Source: Spirochaetota bacterium (lineage in GTDB: Bacteria > Spirochaetota > Spirochaetia > Treponematales > Treponemataceae). Taken from it: 64,000 nt of DNA. The stretch is from contig JAEZST010000011.1 of assembly GCA_023443865.1 (NCBI GenBank), positions 1 to 64,000 of the forward strand, read 5' to 3'. Positions 40,964-49,831 of this stretch are shown piece by piece. Position 1 is the first letter of the stretch. Each line of letters begins with the position of its first letter. Both the position numbers and the translations under genes were made by a program. The notes under the pieces are model-generated. The model made no database searches, was not told where the DNA came from, and was given only the letters and a program-made list of their open reading frames with translations.

Positions 40964-42936
40964 GCTTTTCCTCCCTTTGGGCCCGCGAGGGGCAGGCTGA
41001 GGGTAAACGCGCTGCCCTTCCCGCCGTCGCGCCGGTCGCGCGGTCGGTACGTAAGCTCGCCGCCCAGGGAACGCGCGAGGGTTCTGGCTATGGAAAGGCC
41101 GAGGCCGGTGCCGCCCTTTTCCGAGGTTATGCTCGAATCGACCCGGTGGAACTCCCGGAATATTTTCGCCCGGTGCGGGCGCGGCACACCGATCCCCCGG
41201 TCAGCCACGGTGATCAGGCATTGTTTGCCCCGTTTGTCGATCCCCGCCGAGACGTCGATCTCCCGCGCGCTCCCCGAGTATTTTTCCGCGTTCGACAGGA
41301 GGTTCACGAGAATCCGGACCAGGGCGTCCCGGTCGGCCAGGACCGTCAGGGGCGACTCGGCGAGGGCGAGGGAAACGGCGAAGCCCGCGGGCTCCAGGCG
41401 TTCGGCCATTTCGCCCACGGTTTCTCGGACGATGAGCGCCGCGTCCAGGGGAACCCGCGGGGGTCGGGCCTTGCCCCGCTCCAGCTTGGCCACGTCGAGC
41501 ACGTTGTTGATCAGGCGGGTCAGCCGCTCGCTTTCCCCGACGATTCGCGCGAGGTATCGGTCACGCTTCTCCCGGTCCAGATCGGCGCCCTCGACGAGCA
41601 TCTCGGAATAGAGCCTGATCGAGGTGAGCGGGGTTTTGAGCTCGTGGGACACGGTGGTCACGAACCCGGTTCGCCGGCGCGCCTCGAGGAGCCGGTACGC
41701 GGAGTGCCGCCACAGGAGGACCGCCCCGAGGGAGACCGAAAGGAAAAAGACGAACACGAGGGCGGAAAGCGCGTAGCGGGACGCTTGCACCCGGTTTTCG
41801 AAGGCGTCGGGATCGGCAAGGATTATGGCGGTTTCCCAGTAGGGAAGGTATTCGCTTATCTCGCCGGAAACCAACGGCGTGCGCCAGGCCGCGGTTTCCA
41901 CGTTCGGCACCGGGACCAGGGGCGAGCCGCCCTGATCGAGCACGGCAAGGTATCGCACCCCGTCGGCGGGGTTCCCGCTGCGGGCGGAGATTGCTTCCCG
42001 CACCGCGTCCATGTCGAGCTCGCAGCCCACGATCCAGTCGCCCCTTTTTTCCCAAAAGAGGAGCACGAAGGAATTGTCGAAGATGCGGGGAACGAGGCCG
42101 CGGTCGCCTTGGGCCACGAGGTCGCGGAAGTAGCGGTCGGACTCGATGTACACCGACCGCGCGGGCGCGGAAGAACGGGTATCCACGGCGTCGATCGCGG
42201 GGTTTACGTTGCGGGTAAGGGTTTCCTTTCCCTCCCCCGCCGCGAGGTCGTACACTTTTTTTTGGACCGCGGCGTCGGTTTCGAAAATGCTCTGGGCGAC
42301 CTTCGACCGCACGATGGCGGCGTCGTCTTTTTCGGCCGGAGCCGTAGCGGGGGCCGGCGCGGCGGACTCGGACCTGGCCCGGGAAACCGCTGGCGGCGAA
42401 GCTTTCGCGGGGGCCGACGCGTTTGCCCTGGGGGGGGCGGGTTCTTTTTCCGCGGCGACCTCGATTCCGACGATCGACGACTCGTACTCCGAGGCGATAT
42501 TCCTGTACACCGGTATGGGCTCAACGTTCCCGAACACGTTCAGGTACCGCCAGTAGAAGAGCCTGTTTTCCCCGCTTTCCCCGGCCGGGTCGGGATACGC
42601 GATCGAGAGCGACGAATCGAGGAGGAAGGGAACGCCCACCAGGGGGTTGCGCGCCTTCCACGACTCGAGGTCGGCCGCGGTCGGCTTGCCCTCCGACCCG
42701 GAGAGGGGCGAGTCGGCGGCGAGGGAGGCGGGAAGGTCGGCGAACCAGGAGCCGATCCTGCCGTTCGTTTGGCCGACCTCGAGCAGCAGCGACTCGCGGA
42801 GCCGCGAGCGCATTTCAAGTTCCTGCTGGTCCACGCTGCGCGCGGCGAGCCAGGCAAGCCCCGCGAGGGGTATAACGAGGAGCGGTATGGCGACGGCGAG
42901 CGCCAGGCGCCCGCTTGAACCCTTCATGGCAAGCAT
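40960..42936 (-). CDS. Membrane sensor histidine kinase
   Basis: About 658 residues from ATG 42936; ATG 42927 is an equally possible start, and no strong ribosome-binding site favours one. Two membrane helices (near residues 12-32 and about 380-400) flank a periplasmic sensor of about 340 residues. That sensor contains an Ala/Pro/Ser-rich low-complexity stretch (APAKASPPAVSRARSES). The cytoplasmic part has the phospho-acceptor H-box VSHELKTPLTS, N-box LLSNAEKYS, and G-boxes DRGIGVP and GGTGLGLSI. All look functional. It lies between a vWA protein gene and its response regulator in one operon, so the vWA protein may take part in sensing. Confidence 0.9.
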   Translation of the reverse strand: MLAMKGSSGRLALAVAIPLLVIPLAGLAWLAARSVDQQELEMRSRLRESLLLEVGQTNGRIGSWFADLPASLAADSPLSGSEGKPTAADLESWKARNPLVGVPFLLDSSLSIAYPDPAGESGENRLFYWRYLNVFGNVEPIPVYRNIASEYESSIVGIEVAAEKEPAPPRANASAPAKASPPAVSRARSESAAPAPATAPAEKDDAAIVRSKVAQSIFETDAAVQKKVYDLAAGEGKETLTRNVNPAIDAVDTRSSAPARSVYIESDRYFRDLVAQGDRGLVPRIFDNSFVLLFWEKRGDWIVGCELDMDAVREAISARSGNPADGVRYLAVLDQGGSPLVPVPNVETAAWRTPLVSGEISEYLPYWETAIILADPDAFENRVQASRYALSALVFVFFLSVSLGAVLLWRHSAYRLLEARRRTGFVTTVSHELKTPLTSIRLYSEMLVEGADLDREKRDRYLARIVGESERLTRLINNVLDVAKLERGKARPPRVPLDAALIVRETVGEMAERLEPAGFAVSLALAESPLTVLADRDALVRILVNLLSNAEKYSGSAREIDVSAGIDKRGKQCLITVADRGIGVPRPHRAKIFREFHRVDSSITSEKGGTGLGLSIARTLARSLGGELTYRPRDRRDGGKGSAFTLSLPLAGPKGGKA

Positions 42937-42946
42937 TGTACCAGCT

Positions 42947-44080
42947 TTACTCGGACCGGACAAACCCTTTCGCGCCGGCCAGGTCCGTCAGGGAGCCGAC
43001 GATCGCGGTATCCAGCGCCTCGGACGGCGCCGTTTCCCGCTTCTGGGAGTCGAGCCAGGCTTCCCGCTCGGCGGAGAGGGCCGCGATTTCGGCCTGAATG
43101 GCCTTTCTCTCGGCGAGTTTTTCGGCGACGTACGCTTCGCGTTCCTTTTCGCCCATTGCCCGCAGCTCCGCGGGGAGATCCGAGGGCTTCACCGAGGCGA
43201 GCGGTACCGCGCCGGAGCTCGTGGCGTCTACCAAGTCCCAGGTCGAATTGGAATAGCTCTCGGAAGACTTTACCTTCGCGCGCTTGAAAAAGCCTTCTTT
43301 ATTCAGGCTGTCGGCCTGGACGTCCTGCTCTTCCTGGAGTACCTTCCGCGCGGCGCCCGCAGAACCGTAGGCGAGGTAGGTGTCGTTGAGGAGGCCGTTC
43401 AGCTCGCTTAAGCGGTCGTCCTGGGGGCAGGGCACGTATTCGTAGGCGTAATCGCCGTCGATATTCGCGAAGGCGCCGCCGGTCTGCCGCGCGCCCTCCG
43501 CCCAGCCGGAATAGAGCCCTTCGTCCCGGCTTCCGCAAAATATGGTGTTGACCACCACGCCCATGCGCGCGGCCTTCCGTCCCGCGTCGCGGTAATCCAC
43601 CGGGCCCTGGGTAAACGGCTCGTTGCCCGCGACGTACACGATGCGCAGGTCCGAGTCCCCGGTCGACCAATCGAGATCGTCCAGGCTCTTCTTGATGACG
43701 AGGCCGCAGTACTCGCTCCCCCCGTTGGTATCCAGCTCGAAGAGATTGGCCGAAAGCTCGTCCAGGTCAGCGGTAAAGGGCATGACCCGGCGGACATAGC
43801 CGGAGAGAACCGAGAGGGAATCGTTCCCGTACTCGTAAAGGGCGACCTCGAGCCGGGCGCGCTCGCCGTTTTTCGTCAGCTTCCCCGTCTCGGACACGAC
43901 GCTCCATAACTGGCTCTTCGCCTGGTTGATAAGGCCGTCCATGCTGTTGGACGTGTCGAGAAGTAGGGCGATCTGGACGAGGGGCCGGCCGTCCCGCTGC
44001 GCGGAAAAGGCCAAGCCTCCCGAAAGCGCCAAAAGAAAGGCGAACGATACGAACAGTGCGGCTCTTTGCGATAGTTTCAT
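42947..44080 (-). CDS. Secreted von Willebrand factor A-domain protein
   Basis: This 377-residue protein has a signal peptide ending GLAFSAQ. A vWA domain follows, with the metal-ion-dependent adhesion motif DTSNSM near residue 43 and a later TNGGSEYCG and IVYVAGNEPF. The C-terminal third is charged and helical (EKEREAYVAEKLAERKAIQAEIAALSAER), probably coiled coil. It presumably binds a protein partner through Mg2+ in the periplasm. GGAGG precedes the ATG. It is first in an operon with a sensor kinase and response regulator, which suggests it either modulates the kinase sensor or is the system's main output. Confidence 0.85.
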   Translation of the reverse strand: MKLSQRAALFVSFAFLLALSGGLAFSAQRDGRPLVQIALLLDTSNSMDGLINQAKSQLWSVVSETGKLTKNGERARLEVALYEYGNDSLSVLSGYVRRVMPFTADLDELSANLFELDTNGGSEYCGLVIKKSLDDLDWSTGDSDLRIVYVAGNEPFTQGPVDYRDAGRKAARMGVVVNTIFCGSRDEGLYSGWAEGARQTGGAFANIDGDYAYEYVPCPQDDRLSELNGLLNDTYLAYGSAGAARKVLQEEQDVQADSLNKEGFFKRAKVKSSESYSNSTWDLVDATSSGAVPLASVKPSDLPAELRAMGEKEREAYVAEKLAERKAIQAEIAALSAEREAWLDSQKRETAPSEALDTAIVGSLTDLAGAKGFVRSE

Positions 44081-44138
44081 GGTATGCCTCCGTAATGCTT
44101 TGATACCATGAAGGATAGAGCGGGCCGCGCGCGCGGGT

Positions 44139-44158
44139 TGTCACGGGCATGTCACGGG
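44139..44158 (-). promoter_or_regulatory. Response-regulator binding site (11-bp-spaced direct repeats)
   Basis: TGTCACGGG occurs at 44139-44147 and 44150-44158, exactly 11 bp apart. An inverted copy, CCCGTGACG, lies at 44179-44187. OmpR/PhoB-family proteins bind tandem half-sites with 11-bp spacing. A TATCCT -10-like box lies at 44112-44117 on the minus strand, about 21 nt from the repeats, as in activator-dependent promoters. The regulator encoded in this operon is the obvious candidate (inference). Confidence 0.6.
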
Positions 44159-44212
44159 TCGTAAAAGAATTGTAAAAACCCGTGACGAACCGGTTCGCTC
44201 CTTCCCCATCGC

Positions 44213-45472
44213 CTAGAACCACACCTCCATGCCGAGGCTCAGCGACGTTCGCCAGGGGCGAACCTCGATTCCCGGACCGAGGGAGAGGGGCGCGTTAAAT
44301 TCGCCGCCGGGCCTCCCCCCGCAATACGCGCCCTCGAGTCGAACCTCGAAATCGTCGACGACGGTAAATCGTGCCTCCCCCAAGAAAGCCACGGAACCGT
44401 CGGCGATATTCCCCAAGGCCCCGCCCATGAGGGACCAGCGCGATGCGGCCTGATCCGTCACCTCGACCGAGGCGAAAAGGTACGAGCGCGCGAGCAGGGG
44501 AAGGGAACCGGAAAGAAGCTTCGAGGCGTCGTATTCCTCGCTTTTTCCCGCGCCGGCCGAGAACCACAGGTATTCCGCGCGCAATTCCGCGTTCCACAGG
44601 GGAAGGGCGTACATAAGGCCGCAGGAGGTTTCCGCCACGGCCCCGTTCGGTGAAAGGGCCGTGGACCATTCGGGTCGAGGCTCCCCTACCCGCGCCGCGC
44701 TCGCGGCGCCTTCCGCGTACCAGCTGGCGCCCAGGGCGTCGAACCCGGCGTCGGCGCCGAACCACCACCGCGCGCCTGAATCCGCGCTCAGCCGTTCCCG
44801 TACCGCCGCCGCGGAGAAATCGGCTACCGAGCCCCGGTATTGCAGGCGAAGGCTGAGGGGAAAACCGTCGGCGTTCAGCTCTCCGAGGTCGGGAACGGGA
44901 TTCGCGTTGCGGGGAGCGGCGTAGGCGCCCGCCTCGAGCGAAAGGCCCGCGGGCAGCGATACGGACGCGGTCAGGCCGGGAGCGCCCGGCCCGCCGGCGG
45001 AAGGGTCCCGGTCCAGGGCGACCGCCCCGATCCGGGAAGTCGGGTTATAGAGCCAGGCCGCCCCGCTTCCCGTCGGCACGATTCCGAAACGGAACCAGGC
45101 AGCCCCCGCGCCGGCGGAGGCGTAGGCCTGATCGACGTAGAGGCCGCCGTGCAGGTCCGTGCCCGGGGGTATCGCCTGTGGGTCAGGCGCCGCGGCGATT
45201 CCCGCGTCAAAGGCCAGGGCGAGGTCAGAGGCGGCGCCGTAGCGGTACGAGAAGCCGCCCTCGGCCCGGAAGTACGGCGAGGAGCCGCCGCCCGCCTCGA
45301 AAACGAGGGAATTCTTGAACGTTGCCGATTCGTCGTACCCGTCGGCGTCGAACGAGGCGCCGAATGCGGCCGAGGCCGAACCGGACCATTGGGGCTCGGT
45401 TCCTTCCCGGGCCGACGTCGAAAGGCCGCAGGCCGTTAAAACGGTCAGGACAAAAAATGTTCGCGCTTTCAT
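44213..45472 (-). CDS. Predicted outer-membrane beta-barrel protein
   Basis: 419 residues from ATG 45472 (GGGGGAAGG upstream). A signal peptide, probably ending at STSA or with lipidation at C15 of LTACG, is followed by many alternating short strands rich in aromatic and Gly/Ala residues (EGGFSYRYGAASDLALAFDAG, YAEGAASAARVG), ending in a C-terminal aromatic strand SLGMEVWF. The terminal Phe fits an outer-membrane barrel assembly signal. It lies 10 nt downstream of the LolA-like gene in the RND operon, so it may be the outer-membrane partner of that transport system. No sequence family was recognised. Confidence 0.7.
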   Translation of the reverse strand: MKARTFFVLTVLTACGLSTSAREGTEPQWSGSASAAFGASFDADGYDESATFKNSLVFEAGGGSSPYFRAEGGFSYRYGAASDLALAFDAGIAAAPDPQAIPPGTDLHGGLYVDQAYASAGAGAAWFRFGIVPTGSGAAWLYNPTSRIGAVALDRDPSAGGPGAPGLTASVSLPAGLSLEAGAYAAPRNANPVPDLGELNADGFPLSLRLQYRGSVADFSAAAVRERLSADSGARWWFGADAGFDALGASWYAEGAASAARVGEPRPEWSTALSPNGAVAETSCGLMYALPLWNAELRAEYLWFSAGAGKSEEYDASKLLSGSLPLLARSYLFASVEVTDQAASRWSLMGGALGNIADGSVAFLGEARFTVVDDFEVRLEGAYCGGRPGGEFNAPLSLGPGIEVRPWRTSLSLGMEVWF

Positions 45473-45482
45473 GCCTTCCCCC

Positions 45483-46223
45483 TTACCGCGCCAGCCGCGC
45501 GGGATCGAAACGGGACGGATCAACCGCGAGGTCGAAGCGGGCCTCCAAGAGGCGGACCACCGTCGAGGATCCCGATTTCAGGTTCCGCATCGTCAGCGAC
45601 GAGGCGCGAACCCTGCCCCCGTAGTCGCGGAAATCGGCGAGGTCCAAAACCTTATAGAAGCCGCCCTTGGAAGCGAGGGAGAATTCCGCGCGGCTCATGA
45701 GGTAGCCGTCCTTGAGCACCGTGATCCGCACGGCGTCGTAGGCCGCGTCGTCGTTCGAACGGGCCCCGTCCAGCACCCATTCCTTATCCGTCTCCGAGGC
45801 CAGGGTAAACCGGTAATCGTCGGCCAACGCGCCGCCGCCCAGGTCGTCATAGGAAAAATCGCCGCCGATGCCCTGCACCGAACCGGAGCGGGCCGCCCCG
45901 CCGATCTTGCGAACCCGGCCGGTGGACGGGAAGAAGGCCCAGCTTCCGTTACCCACGCTGAGTATGCGCATGCCCTTAACCGCCCGGGGCTCCGCGAACT
46001 CGAGGAGGGAATCGCCCGCGTCGTTTTCGAGCGACGTTATGGCGTACTCCCTCGGCTTGGAGCCGTCGCCCGAATCGATGGTCATGGCGAAAGCCATGCT
46101 CGAGCCACCGGCCGCGTCGCGCCGGTCAACCTCCCGCGCGATTTCCTGCGCGGTCTCCGCGGCGAGGGCAGCCGCCGCCAGGGCCAATACCGTTACGCAC
46201 CATGCCCGTTTTGCCTTATTCAT
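45483..46223 (-). CDS. LolA-like periplasmic lipoprotein-sorting protein
   Basis: This 246-residue protein has a signal peptide ending LAAE and the pattern of the LolA-like 'outer membrane lipoprotein-sorting' group often encoded beside RND/MMPL transporters: MAFAMTIDSGDGSKPREYAITSL, LLEFAEPRAVKGMRILSVG, WAFFPSTGRVRKIGG and GDFSYDDLGG. The fold is a half-barrel that can carry lipid or lipoprotein through the periplasm. Its ATG lies inside the 3' end of the RND gene (8-nt overlap) with GGAGG upstream. It probably works with that transporter to move a lipid-like cargo. Confidence 0.85.
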   Translation of the reverse strand: MNKAKRAWCVTVLALAAAALAAETAQEIAREVDRRDAAGGSSMAFAMTIDSGDGSKPREYAITSLENDAGDSLLEFAEPRAVKGMRILSVGNGSWAFFPSTGRVRKIGGAARSGSVQGIGGDFSYDDLGGGALADDYRFTLASETDKEWVLDGARSNDDAAYDAVRITVLKDGYLMSRAEFSLASKGGFYKVLDLADFRDYGGRVRASSLTMRNLKSGSSTVVRLLEARFDLAVDPSRFDPARLAR

Positions 46224-48960
46224 GTTCCTTACCTCCGTTCTTTGCCGCTTTCGGCCCCAAAAGGGCCGGTATAACGATGATCGCCGCCGTATACGAGGCG
46301 ACTATCCCGATGGACAGGGTCGTTCCCAGCGCCGCGATGCCCCGGAACGAGCCGATGAGGGCGAGGGACCCGAAGCCGATGAGGGTGGTGAGCATGCTGA
46401 GCGTCATGGCCCTCGAGGTCCGCGCGACCGATACCGCGTCGCCGTGCCGCAACGCCGAGACTACGTGCACGCAATAGTCCACCCCGATCCCGATGATCAG
46501 GGGCAGGGAGAGCGCGCTCACGATATTGAACTTTCCGAACCACGGGGCGACGGAGAAGGTCCACGCCACGGCGACGGCGAACGCGACGAGGGCCGCGCCG
46601 GTGAGACGGACCGATCCGAACCCCAGGCTGACGAGGGCGAACACGGCTATGGCCACGAGGACGGCCACCCGCGCCGATTCCCCGAGCACTTCCCGGGAGA
46701 GTTCCAGGCCAAGGACCAAGGTTCCCGTCGCGCCGGGCGCCGCGGCGGCCAGCCCGTCGGCGAAGGTCTCGAAGGCCGCGTCGCCCGAGAGCCCCGCGGA
46801 GGGGACGATCCTGACGAGGTAGCCCGAGCCGTCGGGCGAAACGAACTCGCTTCTGACCGATTCGGGCAAATCCGCGACCGTAATCGGATCGGATACGGCG
46901 AGCAGGCGCGCGTAACGGCGGTCGAGGGCAGCGGAGAAAAGGGCGTTCACCGCGTCGAGACGGGAAGCCGCTTCTGCGGCCGGAAGCGAGGCGATGGATT
47001 GGCGGAGCGAGGCGAATACTTCCTCGCCCGCGGCGCCGGTTTCGGCCCCGAATATCTCGCGCACGAGAGCCGACCGCGCGCGCACCGGCAGCGACCCTTC
47101 GCCCAGAGAGGCGGCCGCGAGGTCTCCGAGCTCCACCACGTTCCATTCCATGCGCTCGAGCTCAAAGAGGATCGCCCCGACGTCCTCCTCTGTATAGGCG
47201 GTCGCCGCCGGCGTTTCGCGGAAAAGCGCGGACAGGCGGGCAATGGCCGCGAGCCTCGCCTCCTGCTCGACGGCGGACGGTACGTAATCCGCGACGGATT
47301 CGACGTCGCGCACCAGGGGAGCCTTCTCGTAGGCGGCGACCAGGGCCTCGGCCCCCGAAATGCCGTCGGCGAGGGCCATGTGCTGCCAGGTGGATATGCC
47401 GAAACGCGATTCCACCAGCCGTTCAAAGCGCTGGGCCTCGGTCCCCTGGGGGCCTATCTTGCGCATATCGAATTCGAAGGCGTTCCGGAAGAGGCCGGGG
47501 GCAAGGAGGACGACGGAGAGCGCGACGAGCGAGAGGGCCGTAACGCGCCTTTTCGAGGCGAGGGAAATGAGCGCGCCCGCCGCGCGGAAGGGTATGAGGG
47601 GACGGTTGGGGAACCGCGAGGCCCCCGGCTTGGAAAGGAGCGCCAGGAGCGCCGGAAGGACCGTGAAAGACGCGAGGAGCGTCGTCACGATACCGGTTCC
47701 CGCGATCAGAGCGAATTCCCTGAAGGAGGGCGTCTTCGAGAGGAGCAGCATGTAAAACGCGATAGCGGTCGTCACGCCGCCGACCGCGATCGGGAAGCCT
47801 ACGCTGCCGAAGGCGCGGCCCATCGCGAGCTCGGGAGAGAGGCCTTCGGCGGTCTCCTCGTCGTAACGGCTGGAAAGGTGTATGCCGAAATCGATTCCCA
47901 AGCCGACCAAGAGCGCCCCGAACGAGCTGGTGATCATGTTGAGCTTGCCTACCGCGACGGAGGCGAAACCGACGTCCCAAAGGATGCCGACGCCCATGGC
48001 GACGAGGGCGAGGAGAATCGATCTCATGCGCCGGAACGAAAACAGGAAAAGGACGGCGATGACCGCGACGGCGATAAGCGAGGGGTACAATACGTCGGCG
48101 CCCATGGCCCGTTCCTCGGCGGCCTCGTTTTCGGCGTCGCCGGTAAGGCCAAAGGTAACCCCCGGCCTTTCGGCGGCGATATCGCCGCAGAGCGCGCGCA
48201 TTCCCGCCGAAAGCTTCCGCAGTTTCGCGCGGTCGCCGATATCGAAGGAAGGTCGCACCGATACGATGAGGGTCCGCTCCTCGGGATCGATCAGGTACTC
48301 CTCGCCGAAAAGCCAGGCGTCGGCCATGCGCTCCGTCGCCCCGTAAAGGCTTTCCCGCCCATCGCCGCCGGTCCCGGCCGCCCGAAAGGCCTCGCCGAGC
48401 GCGCGGGAAAAGAGGGCGAAGCGGGTCATGGCGGCCGCGGCGTCCCGTTCCCCGTCGGGCCCCGTCACCTCGTCGTCGGAACCGTCGGCGAGCCCCTCCT
48501 CCATCACGTCGTTGGCCGCGCGAACCGTTTCCGCGAGGCTTCTATCCGCCAGAATACGCCCCGAGTCCGCGATATCCTCGGGCTTTTGGGCGAGGAGTCC
48601 CCACTTTTCGGCGAATTCCCGGTTCATCTTCCAGTCGACGCTCCGAACCAGGTCCTGCATCGCGTCGGAATTCCCGATGGCCATTTCCAGGGCAGAGGCG
48701 GCTTCCACGAGGGATTCCCGGTCGGGACCCTCTACCACCACGATCATGGAAGCCGTGGAGCCGAAGGCCTCGTCGATCCGGGTATACGCCTTGGCGGTCG
48801 CGTTACCGTCGGGGAGCATAGCCGCGAGATCGGTCTCGATCCCGAGTTTCGTGGCGCCATATCCCGCCACCAGGGTAATTACCCCCGACAGAATCAGGAT
48901 CGCAACGGCGTGCCGCACGGTCCAAGCGCCCAGTTTGGCGAAAAAGTCATTGATAAGCAT
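46216..48960 (-). CDS. RND-superfamily (MMPL/HpnN-type) transporter
   Basis: This 914-residue protein has the RND layout: a first membrane helix (VRHAVAILILSGVITLVAGYG), a large periplasmic loop, five helices around 280-450, a second periplasmic loop and five more helices to the end. Paired motifs include GLGIDFGIHLSSRY and GIGVDYCVHVVSAL, the proton-relay segments of MMPL/sterol-sensing-type transporters. Likely role: export of a lipid or amphiphile across the periplasm, helped by the LolA-like and barrel proteins downstream. AAGGAGG precedes the ATG. The promoter region carries a TetR-type palindrome at 48980-48995, so the operon is probably repressed by the divergent TetR. Confidence 0.9.
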   Translation of the reverse strand: MLINDFFAKLGAWTVRHAVAILILSGVITLVAGYGATKLGIETDLAAMLPDGNATAKAYTRIDEAFGSTASMIVVVEGPDRESLVEAASALEMAIGNSDAMQDLVRSVDWKMNREFAEKWGLLAQKPEDIADSGRILADRSLAETVRAANDVMEEGLADGSDDEVTGPDGERDAAAAMTRFALFSRALGEAFRAAGTGGDGRESLYGATERMADAWLFGEEYLIDPEERTLIVSVRPSFDIGDRAKLRKLSAGMRALCGDIAAERPGVTFGLTGDAENEAAEERAMGADVLYPSLIAVAVIAVLFLFSFRRMRSILLALVAMGVGILWDVGFASVAVGKLNMITSSFGALLVGLGIDFGIHLSSRYDEETAEGLSPELAMGRAFGSVGFPIAVGGVTTAIAFYMLLLSKTPSFREFALIAGTGIVTTLLASFTVLPALLALLSKPGASRFPNRPLIPFRAAGALISLASKRRVTALSLVALSVVLLAPGLFRNAFEFDMRKIGPQGTEAQRFERLVESRFGISTWQHMALADGISGAEALVAAYEKAPLVRDVESVADYVPSAVEQEARLAAIARLSALFRETPAATAYTEEDVGAILFELERMEWNVVELGDLAAASLGEGSLPVRARSALVREIFGAETGAAGEEVFASLRQSIASLPAAEAASRLDAVNALFSAALDRRYARLLAVSDPITVADLPESVRSEFVSPDGSGYLVRIVPSAGLSGDAAFETFADGLAAAAPGATGTLVLGLELSREVLGESARVAVLVAIAVFALVSLGFGSVRLTGAALVAFAVAVAWTFSVAPWFGKFNIVSALSLPLIIGIGVDYCVHVVSALRHGDAVSVARTSRAMTLSMLTTLIGFGSLALIGSFRGIAALGTTLSIGIVASYTAAIIVIPALLGPKAAKNGGKEHE

Positions 48961-48979
48961 ATATCCTCCTTTTACTTAC

Positions 48980-48995
48980 AACTAACCGGTTAGTT
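48980..48995. promoter_or_regulatory. TetR-type operator in front of the RND operon
   Basis: AACTAACCGGTTAGTT is a perfect 16-bp palindrome 19 nt upstream of the RND start codon. A further half-site, GGTTAGTT, follows at 49009-49016 with extra TAGTT repeats to 49020. A close match lies in front of the TetR gene itself, supporting TetR as the ligand-responsive repressor of this operon. Confidence 0.72.
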
Positions 48996-49053
48996 ATTTT
49001 AAATATACGGTTAGTTAGTTCAATTCTCACGCAAGATCACCCCGATAAAGCGA

Positions 49054-49689
49054 TCACTCGGAAGCCGACTCCCCCTTCCCGTTCGCATCGGAGAAAGTAT
49101 AGGCGAAATGGGTTCCCAGGAACGATTCAATAAACTGAGCGCGCAATACCGATTCCTCGGCGTGATACCGTTCCATCCAAATCTCATGATAGGCGACGTA
49201 GTTTAAAAGCGGCATTATGCCCGTGAAGAACTCCGTTACCATATGGCTCGCTCGGTTCGTCGGCGTGATTTCCAGGACGCCCGCGGTCATGGCGAACATC
49301 GCGTTCATCACCTCTTCCACGAGCTCGAATATCCGCGTATTGATCGGGGTTCGCTTGGACAGCTCCATGATTACCACGCGCACCACGTTTTGCCGCTCTT
49401 CCAGCAGTTCGAGGAACGCCGTCAGCATAGCGGTCAGGGACGACGGCGACGAAAGGTCCCGCTCCCGAAAGTGTATCGACTCTATCAAACCCAGCACGGC
49501 GTCCCTGGTTTCCAGGAACAAGAGGTCAAGCAGTTCCTCTTTATTGGAGTAGTAATAGTAGATGAGCGCCTTATTAACCCCGGCGCGAAGCGCGATAGAA
49601 TCTACCCGCGCCCCGTCAAAGCCCCGTTCCGCGAATTCAGACGCTGCCGCCTCGAGAATTCTCGCCTTGTTGTCGGGTTCCCCGCTCAC
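49054..49689 (-). CDS. TetR-family transcriptional repressor
   Basis: This 211-residue protein has the N-terminal TetR helix-turn-helix (KARILEAAASEFAERGFDGARVDSIALRAGVNKALIYYYYSNKEELL) and a helical ligand-binding domain without recognisable ligand motif. The start is GTG at 49689 with AGGAG 5 nt upstream. It is encoded upstream of the RND operon on the same strand, and matching palindromes lie before both transcription units. It therefore probably represses itself and the RND/LolA-like/barrel operon until an exported compound or lipid signal binds. Confidence 0.9.
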   Translation of the reverse strand: MSGEPDNKARILEAAASEFAERGFDGARVDSIALRAGVNKALIYYYYSNKEELLDLLFLETRDAVLGLIESIHFRERDLSSPSSLTAMLTAFLELLEERQNVVRVVIMELSKRTPINTRIFELVEEVMNAMFAMTAGVLEITPTNRASHMVTEFFTGIMPLLNYVAYHEIWMERYHAEESVLRAQFIESFLGTHFAYTFSDANGKGESASE

Positions 49690-49699
49690 GAATACTCCT

Positions 49700-49715
49700 T
49701 TCTAACCAGTTAGTT
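49700..49715. promoter_or_regulatory. TetR-type operator in front of the TetR gene
   Basis: TTCTAACCAGTTAGTT agrees with the RND-operon palindrome at 13 of 16 positions and lies 11 nt upstream of the GTG start, overlapping the ribosome-binding region. It suggests autorepression. Confidence 0.6.
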
Positions 49716-49831
49716 AATAATAAGACCGAAACGGCGGAATGTCAAGTCTACGGAAAGGGAGCCGAAAAACCCGAACCATACGGGTTCCCGCTCCCTGCGT
49801 TTCCGAGTCTGAACCGTCTTTTCTTCCCGAA

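Noticed and set aside
45868..48993. 1041-codon plus-strand open frame
   Set aside because: It is antisense to the RND transporter and LolA-like genes and is composed of charged low-complexity residues.
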